Of a stretch of 64,000 bases of DNA, positions 17,935 to 27,951 are shown piece by piece. The notes beneath the pieces were generated by a model. It worked only from the letters and a program-made list of their open reading frames with translations, was not told where the DNA came from and made no database searches. This DNA is from Methanobacterium sp964452085. Its GTDB lineage: Archaea; Methanobacteriota; Methanobacteria; Methanobacteriales; Methanobacteriaceae. The DNA lies in NCBI GenBank assembly GCA_964452085.1, contig CAYVKL010000004.1, positions 186,001-250,000 of the forward strand, read 5' to 3'. A program made the translations under genes and the position numbers. Every line of letters starts with the position of its first letter. The first letter of the stretch is position 1.

Positions 17935-19123
17935 ACTCAGTATAATGAACAAATCCTTCAGTAAACTAGATGATAGACGAGCTACCCTCCTCCAAGATGA
18001 GCGCACCATTGATTTAAAAGAAACTGTTAAAGAGATCCGGAAAAATTCAATTTCACATCTACATCCCCTTCTTGAAATGGCACAGAAAAACCTTGAAGAT
18101 AACGGAATGGAAGTTATTTTTGCTAAAGATTCTGACAAAGCAAAAGAAGCCATTTACCAACTGGTAAAAAATGAAAATATAATTGCTAAATCTAAGTCCA
18201 ACACTGCAGGAGAAATACAACTTACAGAATATCTTGAAGCTAATGATATTGAGGTTTTGGAAACTGATCTGGGAGATAGAATAGTTCAATTCGATGAAAG
18301 CCGCCCTACCCACCCAATAGGACCCGCATGCCATCTTAATATGGAAGATATAGCCGAAATTGTTTCAAATGAGTTTCAACATAAGGTAAAAGCTGAACCT
18401 CGGGCTATTCTCAATGCTGTAAAAACTGATATCATGGCGAAAATTCCCAAATGCAAAGTTGGTATCACCGGTGCTAACTCTGTGGCTGCTGAAGATGGTT
18501 CATTAGTAATGGTTCATAATGAAGGCAATATCAGTTTACTTACCATGATGGATCTTCACATTATTCTAATTGGAATAGATAAACTGGTGCCCACATTGGA
18601 AGAGGCAATTTCAGTGGTGAAACTGGAAACCATCTACGCAACCGGGAAAAAAGTTCCAGCCTACATGAATGTCATTTCATCCCCTTCCAAAACTGCAGAT
18701 ATTGAACAGATTTTATTGAAGGATATGTATGGTGCTAAAAGAGTAGTTGTGATATTTTTAGACAATGGTCGCACCAGGGCTCTTAAGGAAAAGGAAGAAT
18801 GTTTGTGGTGCATTGGGTGTGGAGCTTGCGTTGTTAATTGTCCAGTCTACACTACACTTGGCCCAGATTTCGGTTATTTACGTCACTTGGGTGGAAGGGG
18901 CATAGTTTTAAGCCATTTTATTGACAGTGATGTTTCTTACGATTCGGGTCTTTACAAATGTACCTTGTGTGGACTTTGCACAGTTGAATGCCCTGTTGAA
19001 ATACCCGTAAATGATATGCTGGAGGAATTGAGGGTAGAATCTGTTAAAAATGGCATCTGTCCTGAAGAACATGTTAAAATTCGAAATAATCTTAAAAAAT
19101 CAGGTTCACCATTTGAAGAATAA
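17921..19123 (+). CDS. LutB-like LUD-domain protein with two [4Fe-4S] motifs
   Basis: A 400-residue protein. Residues about 50-290 form the LUD (lactate utilisation) domain, including KSNTAGEIQLTEYLE and TGANSVAAEDGSLVMVHNEGN. The C-terminus has two ferredoxin motifs, CIGCGACVVNCPV and CTLCGLCTVECPV. This is the layout of LutB. AAGGAGG at 17909-17915 fixes the ATG at 17921; an upstream in-frame start is unlikely. With the preceding CCG protein it would form an electron-transfer complex for oxidation of an organic acid. No LutC is visible. In methanogens the physiological substrate is not established. Confidence 0.83.
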   Translation: MNKTELSIMNKSFSKLDDRRATLLQDERTIDLKETVKEIRKNSISHLHPLLEMAQKNLEDNGMEVIFAKDSDKAKEAIYQLVKNENIIAKSKSNTAGEIQLTEYLEANDIEVLETDLGDRIVQFDESRPTHPIGPACHLNMEDIAEIVSNEFQHKVKAEPRAILNAVKTDIMAKIPKCKVGITGANSVAAEDGSLVMVHNEGNISLLTMMDLHIILIGIDKLVPTLEEAISVVKLETIYATGKKVPAYMNVISSPSKTADIEQILLKDMYGAKRVVVIFLDNGRTRALKEKEECLWCIGCGACVVNCPVYTTLGPDFGYLRHLGGRGIVLSHFIDSDVSYDSGLYKCTLCGLCTVECPVEIPVNDMLEELRVESVKNGICPEEHVKIRNNLKKSGSPFEE

Positions 19124-19241
19124 AATTAATGGAAAAATGAGACAATTTAAATAAAAAAAATTAATATTGGCCCAACATTCAATCATAGGTTTTAAATAAT
19201 AGTTACAAGACTTGATTAATAATAAATAGGAGGAATCATAT

Positions 19242-19955
19242 TTGCTTCTCTTGATAAGTCCCATAAACACCCAAGAAGCACGAGAAGCCATCACAGGCGG
19301 TGCAGATATAATTGACGTTAAAAATCCCAAAGAAGGCTCATTGGGAGCTAATTTTCCATGGGTAATTAAAAATATCCGTGAAATAACTCCAAAAAACATG
19401 CTGGTTAGTGCGACTTTGGGAGATGTTCCTTACAAACCGGGAACTGTGGCTCTGGCAGCTGCAGGTGCAGTTGTCTCCGGTGCTGATTATATCAAAGTTG
19501 GTTTATATGGTACTAAAAATTATTCCGAAGCTCTTGAAGTCATGGAAAACGTGGTAAGAGCTGTTAAGGATTTAAATGATAAGGCTGTTGTTGTTGCCTC
19601 AGGATACGCCGATGCCCACCGTGTTGGTGCAGTTGACCCCATGGAAATACCCAGGGTGGCTGCGGATAGTGGTTCAGATCTGGCCATGGTGGACACTGCA
19701 GTTAAAGATGGTAAAACACTTTTCGATTTCATGAATGAAGAGGATATTTCCAAATTTACCAGTGAAATTCATGATCATGGTCTTAAATCCGCACTTGCTG
19801 GTTCAGTTACTGAAGAACAATTACCATTACTGGCAGAACTGGGCTGTGATGTTGCTGGAATAAGAGGGGCCGCCTGTGTTGGCGGGGATCGGAACTCTGG
19901 AAGTATACATCATGAAGCAGTTGCCAGGCTAAAAATAATGATTGAAAACCTTTAA
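19242..19955 (+). CDS. mfnB: (5-formylfuran-3-yl)methyl phosphate synthase (methanofuran biosynthesis)
   Basis: A 237-residue TIM-barrel enzyme (former DUF556) that condenses two glyceraldehyde-3-phosphate molecules to the furan precursor of methanofuran. The start LLLISPINTQEAREAITGG, then DIIDVKNPKEGSLGANFPW, contains the Schiff-base-type Lys of VKNP; VGLYGTKNY and AVVVASGYADAHR match the family. It starts with TTG at 19242 following AGGAGG at 19229-19234. It stands alone between the Lut-like pair and guaB. This gene is strong evidence that the organism is a methanogen. Confidence 0.93.
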   Translation: MLLLISPINTQEAREAITGGADIIDVKNPKEGSLGANFPWVIKNIREITPKNMLVSATLGDVPYKPGTVALAAAGAVVSGADYIKVGLYGTKNYSEALEVMENVVRAVKDLNDKAVVVASGYADAHRVGAVDPMEIPRVAADSGSDLAMVDTAVKDGKTLFDFMNEEDISKFTSEIHDHGLKSALAGSVTEEQLPLLAELGCDVAGIRGAACVGGDRNSGSIHHEAVARLKIMIENL

Positions 19956-20050
19956 TTTCATCTTTAAGACCTAATTGAAAATAATTTACTAATTACATAT
20001 TCGCATCATTGTTAATTATTCCATAAGTCAGTGCAAGGGAGGAGAATGTT

Positions 20051-21538
20051 ATGTTTTCAGATAAATTAAATAAAGCTCAAGAAGGATACACCTTTGACGA
20101 TTTTTTACTGGTACCATCTGTATCTAATATTGAACCAAAAGATGTAGATACAAAAAGTAGGGTTTCGCGTAATTACAGTCTTAACATCCCCATTGTTAGT
20201 TCTGCTATGGACACTGTTACCGAAGCAGAAATGGCCATTGCACTAGCTCAAGAAGGAGGTTTAGGTGTTATTCACCGTAATATGACCATTAAAGAGCAAG
20301 TTGCAGAAGTTGAAAAAGTCAAACGCTCAGAAGATCTCACCATTAGAGATGTTATAACCACTTCTCCTGAAAGCTCCATTAAAGAAGCAAACATTATAAT
20401 GGACATGGAAGATGTAAGTGGCCTTCCAGTGGTGGAAAATGGAAAGATTATTGGAATAATCAGCCGTAGAGATATTAAACCCATTATTAACTCCGATGCC
20501 GAAAACACAGTGCGAGAGTTCATGACTGAAGAAGTGGTAACCATCAGTGAATCCACATCTCCAGAGGAAGCATTGGACATTGCTTACGATTATAAAGTAG
20601 AAAGACTACCTGTTGTTCAAAATGACCGTATTGTTGGTATTGTAACCATCAGAGATATCTTGGAACGTAAAAAACATCCCAGTGCAGTTCGTGACAAGGA
20701 GGGAAGATTCCTGGTTGCAGCAGCCACAGGTCCATTTGACCTGGAACGAGCCATTGCCCTTGACGCTGCTGGAGCAGATATTATTGCAGTGGATGTAGCT
20801 CACGCTCACAAACCAAACATTATCAAATCTGCTAAGAAAATGAAAGAAAAAATCCAAGCAGACCTTATAGTTGGTAACATTGCTACACGCGAAGCAGCAG
20901 AAGCTTTAATAGCAGGGGACGTTGATGGCCTTAAAGTAGGAATAGGTCCAGGATCAATATGTACTACAAGAATTATAGCTGGTGTAGGGGTGCCACAATT
21001 AACCGCAATATCATCTGTTGCAGACGCTGCTAAAGAACATGGAGTTCCAGTAATAGGTGATGGAGGTCTTAGATATTCTGGTGATGTGGCTAAAGCCATA
21101 GCTATAGGTGCAGATTCAGTTATGGTTGGAAGTTTATTAGCTGGAACATCCGAATCTCCAGGTGATGTAGTAATAATGAACGGCCGTAAATTCAAACAGT
21201 ACAGAGGAATGGGATCTCTAGGTGCCATGACTGGAGGCTCAGGAGCAGGAACTGACCGTTATTTCCAGGAAGTTAAAGGACCAATGAAACATGCCAAACT
21301 GGTGCCAGAAGGTGTGGAAGGAGTGGTACCTTTCAAAGGAGCTGCAAGTGAAGTTATCTTCCAGCTTATGGGTGGTCTGAAAGCATCCATGGGTTATTGC
21401 GGAGCTATTAACATAGGAGAAATGTGGGAGAAAGCCAGATTTGTCCGGATTACTTCCAGTGGTATGACTGAAAGTCATCCCCACGACCTTATGATAACCA
21501 ATGAAAGCCCTAATTACCCAACTACAAGGCTGATGTAG
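20051..21538 (+). CDS. guaB: IMP dehydrogenase
   Basis: Oxidises IMP to XMP with NAD in guanine nucleotide synthesis. The 495-residue protein has a (beta/alpha)8 barrel interrupted by a Bateman pair of CBS domains (about residues 95-210). The catalytic loop is GPGSICTTR with Cys304; the flap and substrate block are GDGGLRYSGD, MVGSLLAGT and YRGMGSLGAM. Length is standard. GGGAGGAGA upstream of ATG is a very strong ribosome-binding site. CBS domains usually confer ATP/GTP control. Monocistronic as far as can be seen. Confidence 0.96.
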   Translation: MFSDKLNKAQEGYTFDDFLLVPSVSNIEPKDVDTKSRVSRNYSLNIPIVSSAMDTVTEAEMAIALAQEGGLGVIHRNMTIKEQVAEVEKVKRSEDLTIRDVITTSPESSIKEANIIMDMEDVSGLPVVENGKIIGIISRRDIKPIINSDAENTVREFMTEEVVTISESTSPEEALDIAYDYKVERLPVVQNDRIVGIVTIRDILERKKHPSAVRDKEGRFLVAAATGPFDLERAIALDAAGADIIAVDVAHAHKPNIIKSAKKMKEKIQADLIVGNIATREAAEALIAGDVDGLKVGIGPGSICTTRIIAGVGVPQLTAISSVADAAKEHGVPVIGDGGLRYSGDVAKAIAIGADSVMVGSLLAGTSESPGDVVIMNGRKFKQYRGMGSLGAMTGGSGAGTDRYFQEVKGPMKHAKLVPEGVEGVVPFKGAASEVIFQLMGGLKASMGYCGAINIGEMWEKARFVRITSSGMTESHPHDLMITNESPNYPTTRLM

Positions 21539-21651
21539 CTAGTAGGGCATTATCCATTTTTAAATTCTATTTTTTTTAACCGATTATTAACAGGTGCACA
21601 TAGATTTTAAATTTAAAGGTTAAATTAAGAGGTTAAAATAGAGGGTTTATT

Positions 21652-22296
21652 ATGCGCACAGCAATAATCCTTTGTGGTGGTAGAAGCCGGCGTATGGGTC
21701 AGGATAAAGGGTTAATCATTTTGGATGATAAACCTCTTATAATCCGCATAATAGAAACTCTTGATGAACTTGTTGATGAGATTATACTGGTTTTAAGAGA
21801 TGAAAACCAGCTTAAAACTTATAAAAATCTAATTGATAATTTAAAAAACCAAGCCAATACGGGTAAATCAAAAATACAACTAATAATAGACGTGGAAAAA
21901 GATAAAGGGCCGTTAGTAGGGTTGTTATCTGGTTTGTTACAAGTTAAAGGTAATGGTGCCATTGTATTACCCTGTGATTCGCCTTTTATAACATATTCAT
22001 TTGTAAATAAAATTTTTATTAAAGTTCAGGAAAAAAATGAAAATAAATTTAATGCTGTGGTTCCGAAATGGCCTGATGGATCACTTGAACCTTTGCATGC
22101 TTATTATTACAAATCCTGCATTCCTTTAATCCAAAATAGATTAGAAGTGGGATTTACAGATGTTAAATCAATTTTTAAAATAATGAATGTTAATTATGTT
22201 GATGTTGAATTACTGGATTCAGAAAAAACTAGTTTTAAAAATTTAAACTACCCTGAAGATGTTAATCCTAATTTAAAAAAATATTTAAAAAGATAA
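21652..22296 (+). CDS. mobA: Molybdenum cofactor guanylyltransferase
   Basis: A 214-residue nucleotidyltransferase that attaches GMP to molybdopterin (or its tungsten form) for formylmethanofuran and formate dehydrogenases. The nucleotide-binding loop LCGGRSRRMGQDKGLI at the N-terminus and LPCDSPFI (metal-binding Asp) are diagnostic. It starts at ATG 21652 after AGAGGGTT. moaE lies 4 kb away on the other strand, so cofactor genes are scattered. CofC-like or MocA activity cannot be excluded but fits the motifs less well. Confidence 0.88.
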   Translation: MRTAIILCGGRSRRMGQDKGLIILDDKPLIIRIIETLDELVDEIILVLRDENQLKTYKNLIDNLKNQANTGKSKIQLIIDVEKDKGPLVGLLSGLLQVKGNGAIVLPCDSPFITYSFVNKIFIKVQEKNENKFNAVVPKWPDGSLEPLHAYYYKSCIPLIQNRLEVGFTDVKSIFKIMNVNYVDVELLDSEKTSFKNLNYPEDVNPNLKKYLKR

Positions 22297-22443
22297 TGCT
22301 TTGAAATGTTTTAAATTTCATTAGTTTGATTAATTTTAGATAATCCTAGATAAGTAGAAAAATAGGAGATTTCACATTTAAAGGGATTTGAAGAGATTAT
22401 ATGTAAATATCGGATTTTTAGGCGAAATATTATTAAAATACTG

Positions 22444-22695
<252 letters not shown>

Positions 22696-22793
22696 ATTTA
22701 GTTTTTTAAGTATATTGATAACACCATATAAAAAGGTTGTGGAAAAATCAAAGAAAAAAATAAGTTTTTTAGTTAAAAATGGATAATATGAGC

Positions 22794-23567
22794 CTAATTA
22801 TCTGATATTTCCACTTTTGCTGTAGGATCAAATGGGTTCAGTCTAATTGCTAATGAGAACAAATAGGGGTAGTTGATCATTAGGTGTTCCATGTAATGCA
22901 ACCATTCTATTATTAAAAGATCATAAGCTCTAGCAATATCTCCAGATAGATGTTGATAATCAGCTGCTGGTAATCTGGAAAGATCATTACGATGTTCAAG
23001 TTCTTCCATAAGGTGGAAAACAGCTCTAAGAAGTTCCGTGAAAGTTTCATGTTCTAAGAGGTTCGGGTTCTCCAGGAGTGCCAATAAAAATTTTCTTTTA
23101 TCCATTAAATAACTTTTGGTTTCGTTCAAAAATTCTATTGACTTCGCATTATCACCCTTAATCCTTAGGTTATAATTAAAGCGCTTAATGGTATCTTTAG
23201 CATCCTGGAAATCTGCCTGAGACCATTCATCAGTGATTAATAAATTTCTCCTAATTTCAGAATTTTTCGTGTCAAATTTGGTGATTTCAGCTAAAAGATC
23301 AGTTCCTACTTCACTGAAAAATGCCCCTATCACCATGTTCATTTTTTCAATAAGAATTGATTTTTCCCGTTCACTTATGGCAGTTTCTATAACCAGTACC
23401 ACAACCAGCACTTCAATGGGGAGAAAAGCTATGTCTATCCCTAAGTAAAAGAGCAAAGTTTTGGAATCTTGAAATAAAAAGTACTGAAAAATATAAAGAA
23501 CCACGGATAAAACCACTAAAAGGATTCCCAACCTTAACCTCCATCCTATATCCTTTATTGATTTCAT
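22794..23567 (-). CDS. Uncharacterised protein with two N-terminal membrane helices
   Basis: 257 residues. Two hydrophobic helices (about 13-30 and 38-62) are followed by a mostly helical cytoplasmic domain with no recognised motif. A negatively charged loop and leucine-rich stretches suggest coiled packing (AVFHLMEELEHRNDLS). GGTGA before ATG supports the start. It is transcribed toward the PMBR-like peptide, with a stop-to-start gap of about 100 bp. I know no function; a membrane-anchored sensor or scaffold is possible. Confidence 0.65.
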   Translation of the reverse strand: MKSIKDIGWRLRLGILLVVLSVVLYIFQYFLFQDSKTLLFYLGIDIAFLPIEVLVVVLVIETAISEREKSILIEKMNMVIGAFFSEVGTDLLAEITKFDTKNSEIRRNLLITDEWSQADFQDAKDTIKRFNYNLRIKGDNAKSIEFLNETKSYLMDKRKFLLALLENPNLLEHETFTELLRAVFHLMEELEHRNDLSRLPAADYQHLSGDIARAYDLLIIEWLHYMEHLMINYPYLFSLAIRLNPFDPTAKVEISDN

Positions 23568-23672
23568 TATTTCACCTTTTATTATTATTTTGTATTAGTA
23601 CAACATATTGCAAAATTATTCCATATTTTAGAAAAATACTAATTAAAAATGATTTGTTAGAATATTTTTGTT

Positions 23673-24251
23673 TTATTGGTTTGAGTTGTTGGAGTTTTTT
23701 ATTGCCGATACTATTGTTATGGGATTTCTTCCCATCATCATAGTCCCTCGTTCTGTTATTTTTCCTTTGGCAATGGTAACTTCCACAACATCAGGATGCA
23801 TTTTAAGTTTTTTGAATGTTTTAAGGGCTTCTACACGGGTTTCGAGTAGTATTGAAGTAACTAATATACGACCATTGGGATTCAGTTTACTATATCCCCT
23901 TGTGATTATTTGATGAAGGTCGCCACTGCTGCCGCCTACCAATAATACATCAAATGAGGTTAAATCAGCCATAACGCTGAGGGCATCTCCTTCAATTAGT
24001 TTTACATTTAATAGCCCGTGTTTTTGGAGGTTTTTCCCAGTAAGATCTATTGCTTCAGGGTTCTTGTCAATTGCTATAACTTCATGGGCTCTTCTGGCTG
24101 ATTCAAGAGTTAAACCGCCTGTTCCACAACCCACATCCACAACTACATCTTCAGGGGAAATCTGTGCTTTACAAATCACCAGGCATCTCACCTCTTCCTT
24201 GGTGGGCCCTGGTACTTCTTTAGACTGGATGAAATCTTCATCCTTAATCAT
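23673..24251 (-). CDS. cbiT: Cobalt-precorrin-6B C15-methyltransferase (decarboxylating)
   Basis: A 192-residue class I SAM methyltransferase of anaerobic cobalamin synthesis, which methylates C15 of the corrin ring and decarboxylates C12. It shows the substrate/SAM-entry block GPTKEEVRCLVICK, the SAM loop VVDVGCGTGGLTLE (glycine-rich), AIDKNPEAI and the VGGSSGDL block. The preferred ATG at 24251 lies in the ATGA overlap with the ubiX stop and follows AAGGAGAGG; an upstream in-frame ATG at 24269 has no comparable site. Cobamides serve methyltransferases in methanogens, and the two B12-type radical SAM genes in this window would also draw on the product. Confidence 0.92.
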   Translation of the reverse strand: MIKDEDFIQSKEVPGPTKEEVRCLVICKAQISPEDVVVDVGCGTGGLTLESARRAHEVIAIDKNPEAIDLTGKNLQKHGLLNVKLIEGDALSVMADLTSFDVLLVGGSSGDLHQIITRGYSKLNPNGRILVTSILLETRVEALKTFKKLKMHPDVVEVTIAKGKITERGTMMMGRNPITIVSAIKNSNNSNQ

Positions 24252-24808
24252 GGAACCTCTCCTTGCCATCTTTGGTATAGATTATGGTCTATGTTAAGTA
24301 CATCCAGTATTTTACCCACTAAGAAGTCTACCAGATCATCAATATCATGGGGTTTATGATAAAATGCAGGCATTGCAGGTAAAATTATAGCTCCTTCCTT
24401 ACTTATGTGGAGCATGTTTTCCAAGTGAACTGAACGCATGGGAGTTTCTCTTGGCACAAGTACCAGTTTTCTTCTCTCTTTTAAAGCTACATCAGCAGCC
24501 CTGGTGACAGCATTACTTGCAAAGCCAGTTGAAATTGCTGAAATCGTTTTCATAGTGCATGGTACAATAACCATGGACTCAAACCTACAAGAACCGCTAT
24601 TAATGGCACTGGTCAGGTCACTGGGAGCATAATAATGATGGCAAAGTTTCTTTAATTCTTCTTCATCCATTCCCATTTCATAATTAAGGATAATTTTAGC
24701 GGGTTCAGTTACCACCAGGGCCGTGTCCTTTCCCATTTCATTTAATACTTCCAGAAGTCTAACACCGTATTTAACGCCACTTGCTCCAGTAATAGCTACA
24801 ACTATCAT
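24248..24808 (-). CDS. ubiX: UbiX-family flavin prenyltransferase
   Basis: A 186-residue flavoprotein that makes prenylated FMN for UbiD-type decarboxylases. The start MIVVAITGASGVKYGVRLL is the FMN-binding loop; VPCTMKTISAISTGFASN and VPRETPMRSVHLENM complete the prenyl and phosphate sites. The frame is open to 24859, but the residues there (MEYFSINNNEQ) come from a repeat and do not match the family, and GTGAT precedes the ATG at 24808. Its 3' end overlaps cbiT by 4 bp, so they form an operon. The partner UbiD gene is not in the window. Confidence 0.9.
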   Translation of the reverse strand: MIVVAITGASGVKYGVRLLEVLNEMGKDTALVVTEPAKIILNYEMGMDEEELKKLCHHYYAPSDLTSAINSGSCRFESMVIVPCTMKTISAISTGFASNAVTRAADVALKERRKLVLVPRETPMRSVHLENMLHISKEGAIILPAMPAFYHKPHDIDDLVDFLVGKILDVLNIDHNLYQRWQGEVP

Positions 24809-24846
24809 CTTATCACTAATATTCCTTTGTTCATTATTGTTTATTG

Positions 24847-24937
24847 AGAAATATTCCATGGCTTTGTTTATTATATTTAATTGAAAAATATTTCTATGGC
24901 TTTTTTTAATTACATTTTATGTGAAATATTTCTTTGA
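24847..24937. repeat. Imperfect direct repeat, about 38-bp units, upstream of ubiX
   Basis: Three partial copies of a sequence of the form AAATATTYCNATGGCTTT plus AT-rich filler lie at about 24847-24883, 24884-24923 and 24923-24937. Reading them in the ubiX frame produces the spurious N-terminal extension. No function is evident; possibly a result of slippage. Confidence 0.5.
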
Positions 24938-24993
24938 AGTACATATTCGAGTCAAATATATAATAAAAACTTGAATTACTTACTTGATTTGCT

Positions 24994-26154
<1,161 letters not shown>

Positions 26155-26267
26155 TTTAAACCCCCTGAAAATTTCACTAACCCCTGAAATTCTAGATTAT
26201 TTCATTAATACATTGAAAATGTGATAAATGTAAGAATAACTCATTTTATGGAATTAATAAATGTGGT

Positions 26268-26708
26268 TTAACCCCCAGACATGATAATCTTACTGCCTGC
26301 ACTGCCTAGTTCCTCTTTTTTAAAGTCTAGTTCATATTTTACCCTTTCAATAATTTCTTCCAGTGCTGCCCTGGTTTCATGTCTATGCGGTCCTGCCACT
26401 GCTGCCAGGAAAAGAGGATCACTTGGTTCAAATTGTCCTAGATAATGCACTACTGCTATACTCTTTACACCGTGCTTTTGCTGAACTTCTTCTAGGATTG
26501 ATTCAAGTTCTTTTTCAGTTTTATTCGGGTCATTAGTGGTTAAAATTATTTTTTCAGTAGTTTTAGCCGAATCTTTACCTCTAACAATACCCTCAAAAGT
26601 GAATATTGCCCCACACTTGTTAATAGAGGTGTTTATTTTAATTTCTTTAGTTAAATCTGACATTTCGATGGTTTCTTCACCATCTTTAATGATTCTTGCA
26701 ATAATCAT
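26268..26708 (-). CDS. moaE: Molybdopterin synthase catalytic subunit
   Basis: A 146-residue MoaE, which with MoaD inserts sulfur into precursor Z. Conserved blocks are CGAIFTFEGIVRGKD, VVHYLGQFEPSDPLFLAAVAGPHR and ELDFKKEE. The C-terminus ends in SKIIMSGG. Start ATG 26708 overlaps the nadM stop by four bases (ATGA). No moaD-like gene is adjacent, so it must be elsewhere. Product feeds the molybdenum/tungsten cofactor for formylmethanofuran dehydrogenase. Confidence 0.92.
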   Translation of the reverse strand: MIIARIIKDGEETIEMSDLTKEIKINTSINKCGAIFTFEGIVRGKDSAKTTEKIILTTNDPNKTEKELESILEEVQQKHGVKSIAVVHYLGQFEPSDPLFLAAVAGPHRHETRAALEEIIERVKYELDFKKEELGSAGSKIIMSGG

Positions 26709-27229
26709 TCTTCACTAACCTCCTTTCTTGCCAAGTGTTTAAGGCGTGAAATCCCATCAATCTCATTTATAACTTCTACTACTGCTTTTGGGAGTATTTC
26801 CTCCCATTTTTCTCCGGCTAGCATTCTCCGACGTACCTCAGTACCAGAATATATTCTACGGTTAAATAAGGGTGGTTCAGTGACCTCGTAACCTTTTTCA
26901 ATAAAAAGTCGCTGCACTAATGGGTTACCAGCATAAACATGCTCAAAGGGAGGAGTTAACATCTCCATATGAGCAACCCATAGGGAGTTGCATTCAATAT
27001 CCTGTACTGGAATTATATAGTAACGTGACGCAGGGATGCCATTTTCAGCCAGAGCTTTAGTAAGCATCATAACCCTTTCACCGGCAGTGAATGGATCTTT
27101 TAGAGTATGGCTTAGCTGAGCACTTCCAACTCCAATTATTACTTCTTGAACTTCATCAAGTATCCTTTTAATAACCTGAAGATGTCCTTGGTGAACTGGT
27201 TGCATCCTTCCAACTAAAAGTCCTCTCAT
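26705..27229 (-). CDS. nadM: Archaeal nicotinamide-nucleotide adenylyltransferase
   Basis: A 174-residue nucleotidyltransferase making NAD from NMN and ATP. GRMQPVHQGHLQVI gives the HxGH motif, and RRIYSGTEVRRRM the ISGTxxR phosphate site. Length and the start MRGLLVGR are typical of archaeal NMNAT. It is the first gene of a two-gene operon with moaE. A 720 bp gap upstream separates it from atwA. Confidence 0.94.
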   Translation of the reverse strand: MRGLLVGRMQPVHQGHLQVIKRILDEVQEVIIGVGSAQLSHTLKDPFTAGERVMMLTKALAENGIPASRYYIIPVQDIECNSLWVAHMEMLTPPFEHVYAGNPLVQRLFIEKGYEVTEPPLFNRRIYSGTEVRRRMLAGEKWEEILPKAVVEVINEIDGISRLKHLARKEVSEE

Positions 27230-27951
27230 GAATCATACGCCCATCGTTTTTAACTTATTAATGGTTAATTTAACTTGAATTTATACATTTTCATGGGATT
27301 CGCTTTTAATATCTACTTTAATGTCAAAAAATATCATACAAACCCAAAATATTCCTTCAATCATACATTTTTTAATGATTTATAAAAAAAATCCAAAGCT
27401 TATAAATCATTTATCAATTTTTGTTTTAACTATTCTTTCAATAAATGTATTCCCATTATCTTGAAACCATAGACACTATTCCGATTTAACATCTGAATCA
27501 ATAACACCATGCAAAGTCCTGGAAGTTGTAAAGTACATATTCCACAACCTACGCACATTTAATTATCTCCCATAATTTGTTAAATACTTTATAATTCCAT
27601 TATTTTTTAATAATGCCATGTCTATTCAATATTAAGTCTGTTAATTACCTCTATTTACAAAGGCATAAATAATTAACCAAAATAATTTAGTGTAATTGTT
27701 AAGAAAGATGTTTTTAAAAACGATTCATGGGATTTTAGGCCTATAATGATTACTTGTATTTGATAAACCCCAATCAATGGTTCATAAGCTTAATAAAAAT
27801 ATTATTTTTTAAAGTAATTGATAAAAAACAAAGACAAGTAAGTATATATCCGCTAATGTTCAACAAGAGAATATCTTTATTCACAGAAAATAAATATCTA
27901 AAGATAACTTTATTTTTAAGTAAATTAACTGATAATGAACGGTGATACTGG
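27230..27951. other. Gene-poor gap between nadM and atwA
   Basis: AT-rich DNA with no convincing full gene. A plus-strand frame at 27754-27945 has low-complexity composition and no ribosome-binding site. The only coding-like signal is a minus-strand cysteine motif at 27430-27558, listed separately. TATA-like TATATAT near 27842-27849 may drive atwA, which starts 100 bp downstream. Confidence 0.5.
27430..27558 (-). pseudogene. Ferredoxin-like cysteine fragment, probably frameshifted
   Basis: ATG at 27558 follows GGGAGAT and encodes MCVGCGICTLQLPGLCM, with cysteines spaced C-x2-C-x2-C-x7-C. It then continues 25 residues in a leucine-rich, non-ferredoxin frame to a stop at 27430. In the neighbouring frame the DNA right after LCM reads GVIDSDVKSE followed by TAG (27508-27476), a natural end for a ferredoxin domain. 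A one-base deletion in a run of G would explain both. It may therefore be a frameshifted mini-ferredoxin, or a true 42-residue peptide with a cysteine motif. Confidence 0.35.

Noticed and set aside
20606..21484. Several minus-strand frames of 80-140 residues inside guaB
   Set aside because: They lie wholly inside a strongly conserved gene and lack motifs; typical antisense shadows.
27754..27945. A 63-residue plus-strand frame upstream of atwA
   Set aside because: No ribosome-binding site, low-complexity sequence, and it occupies the likely promoter of atwA.
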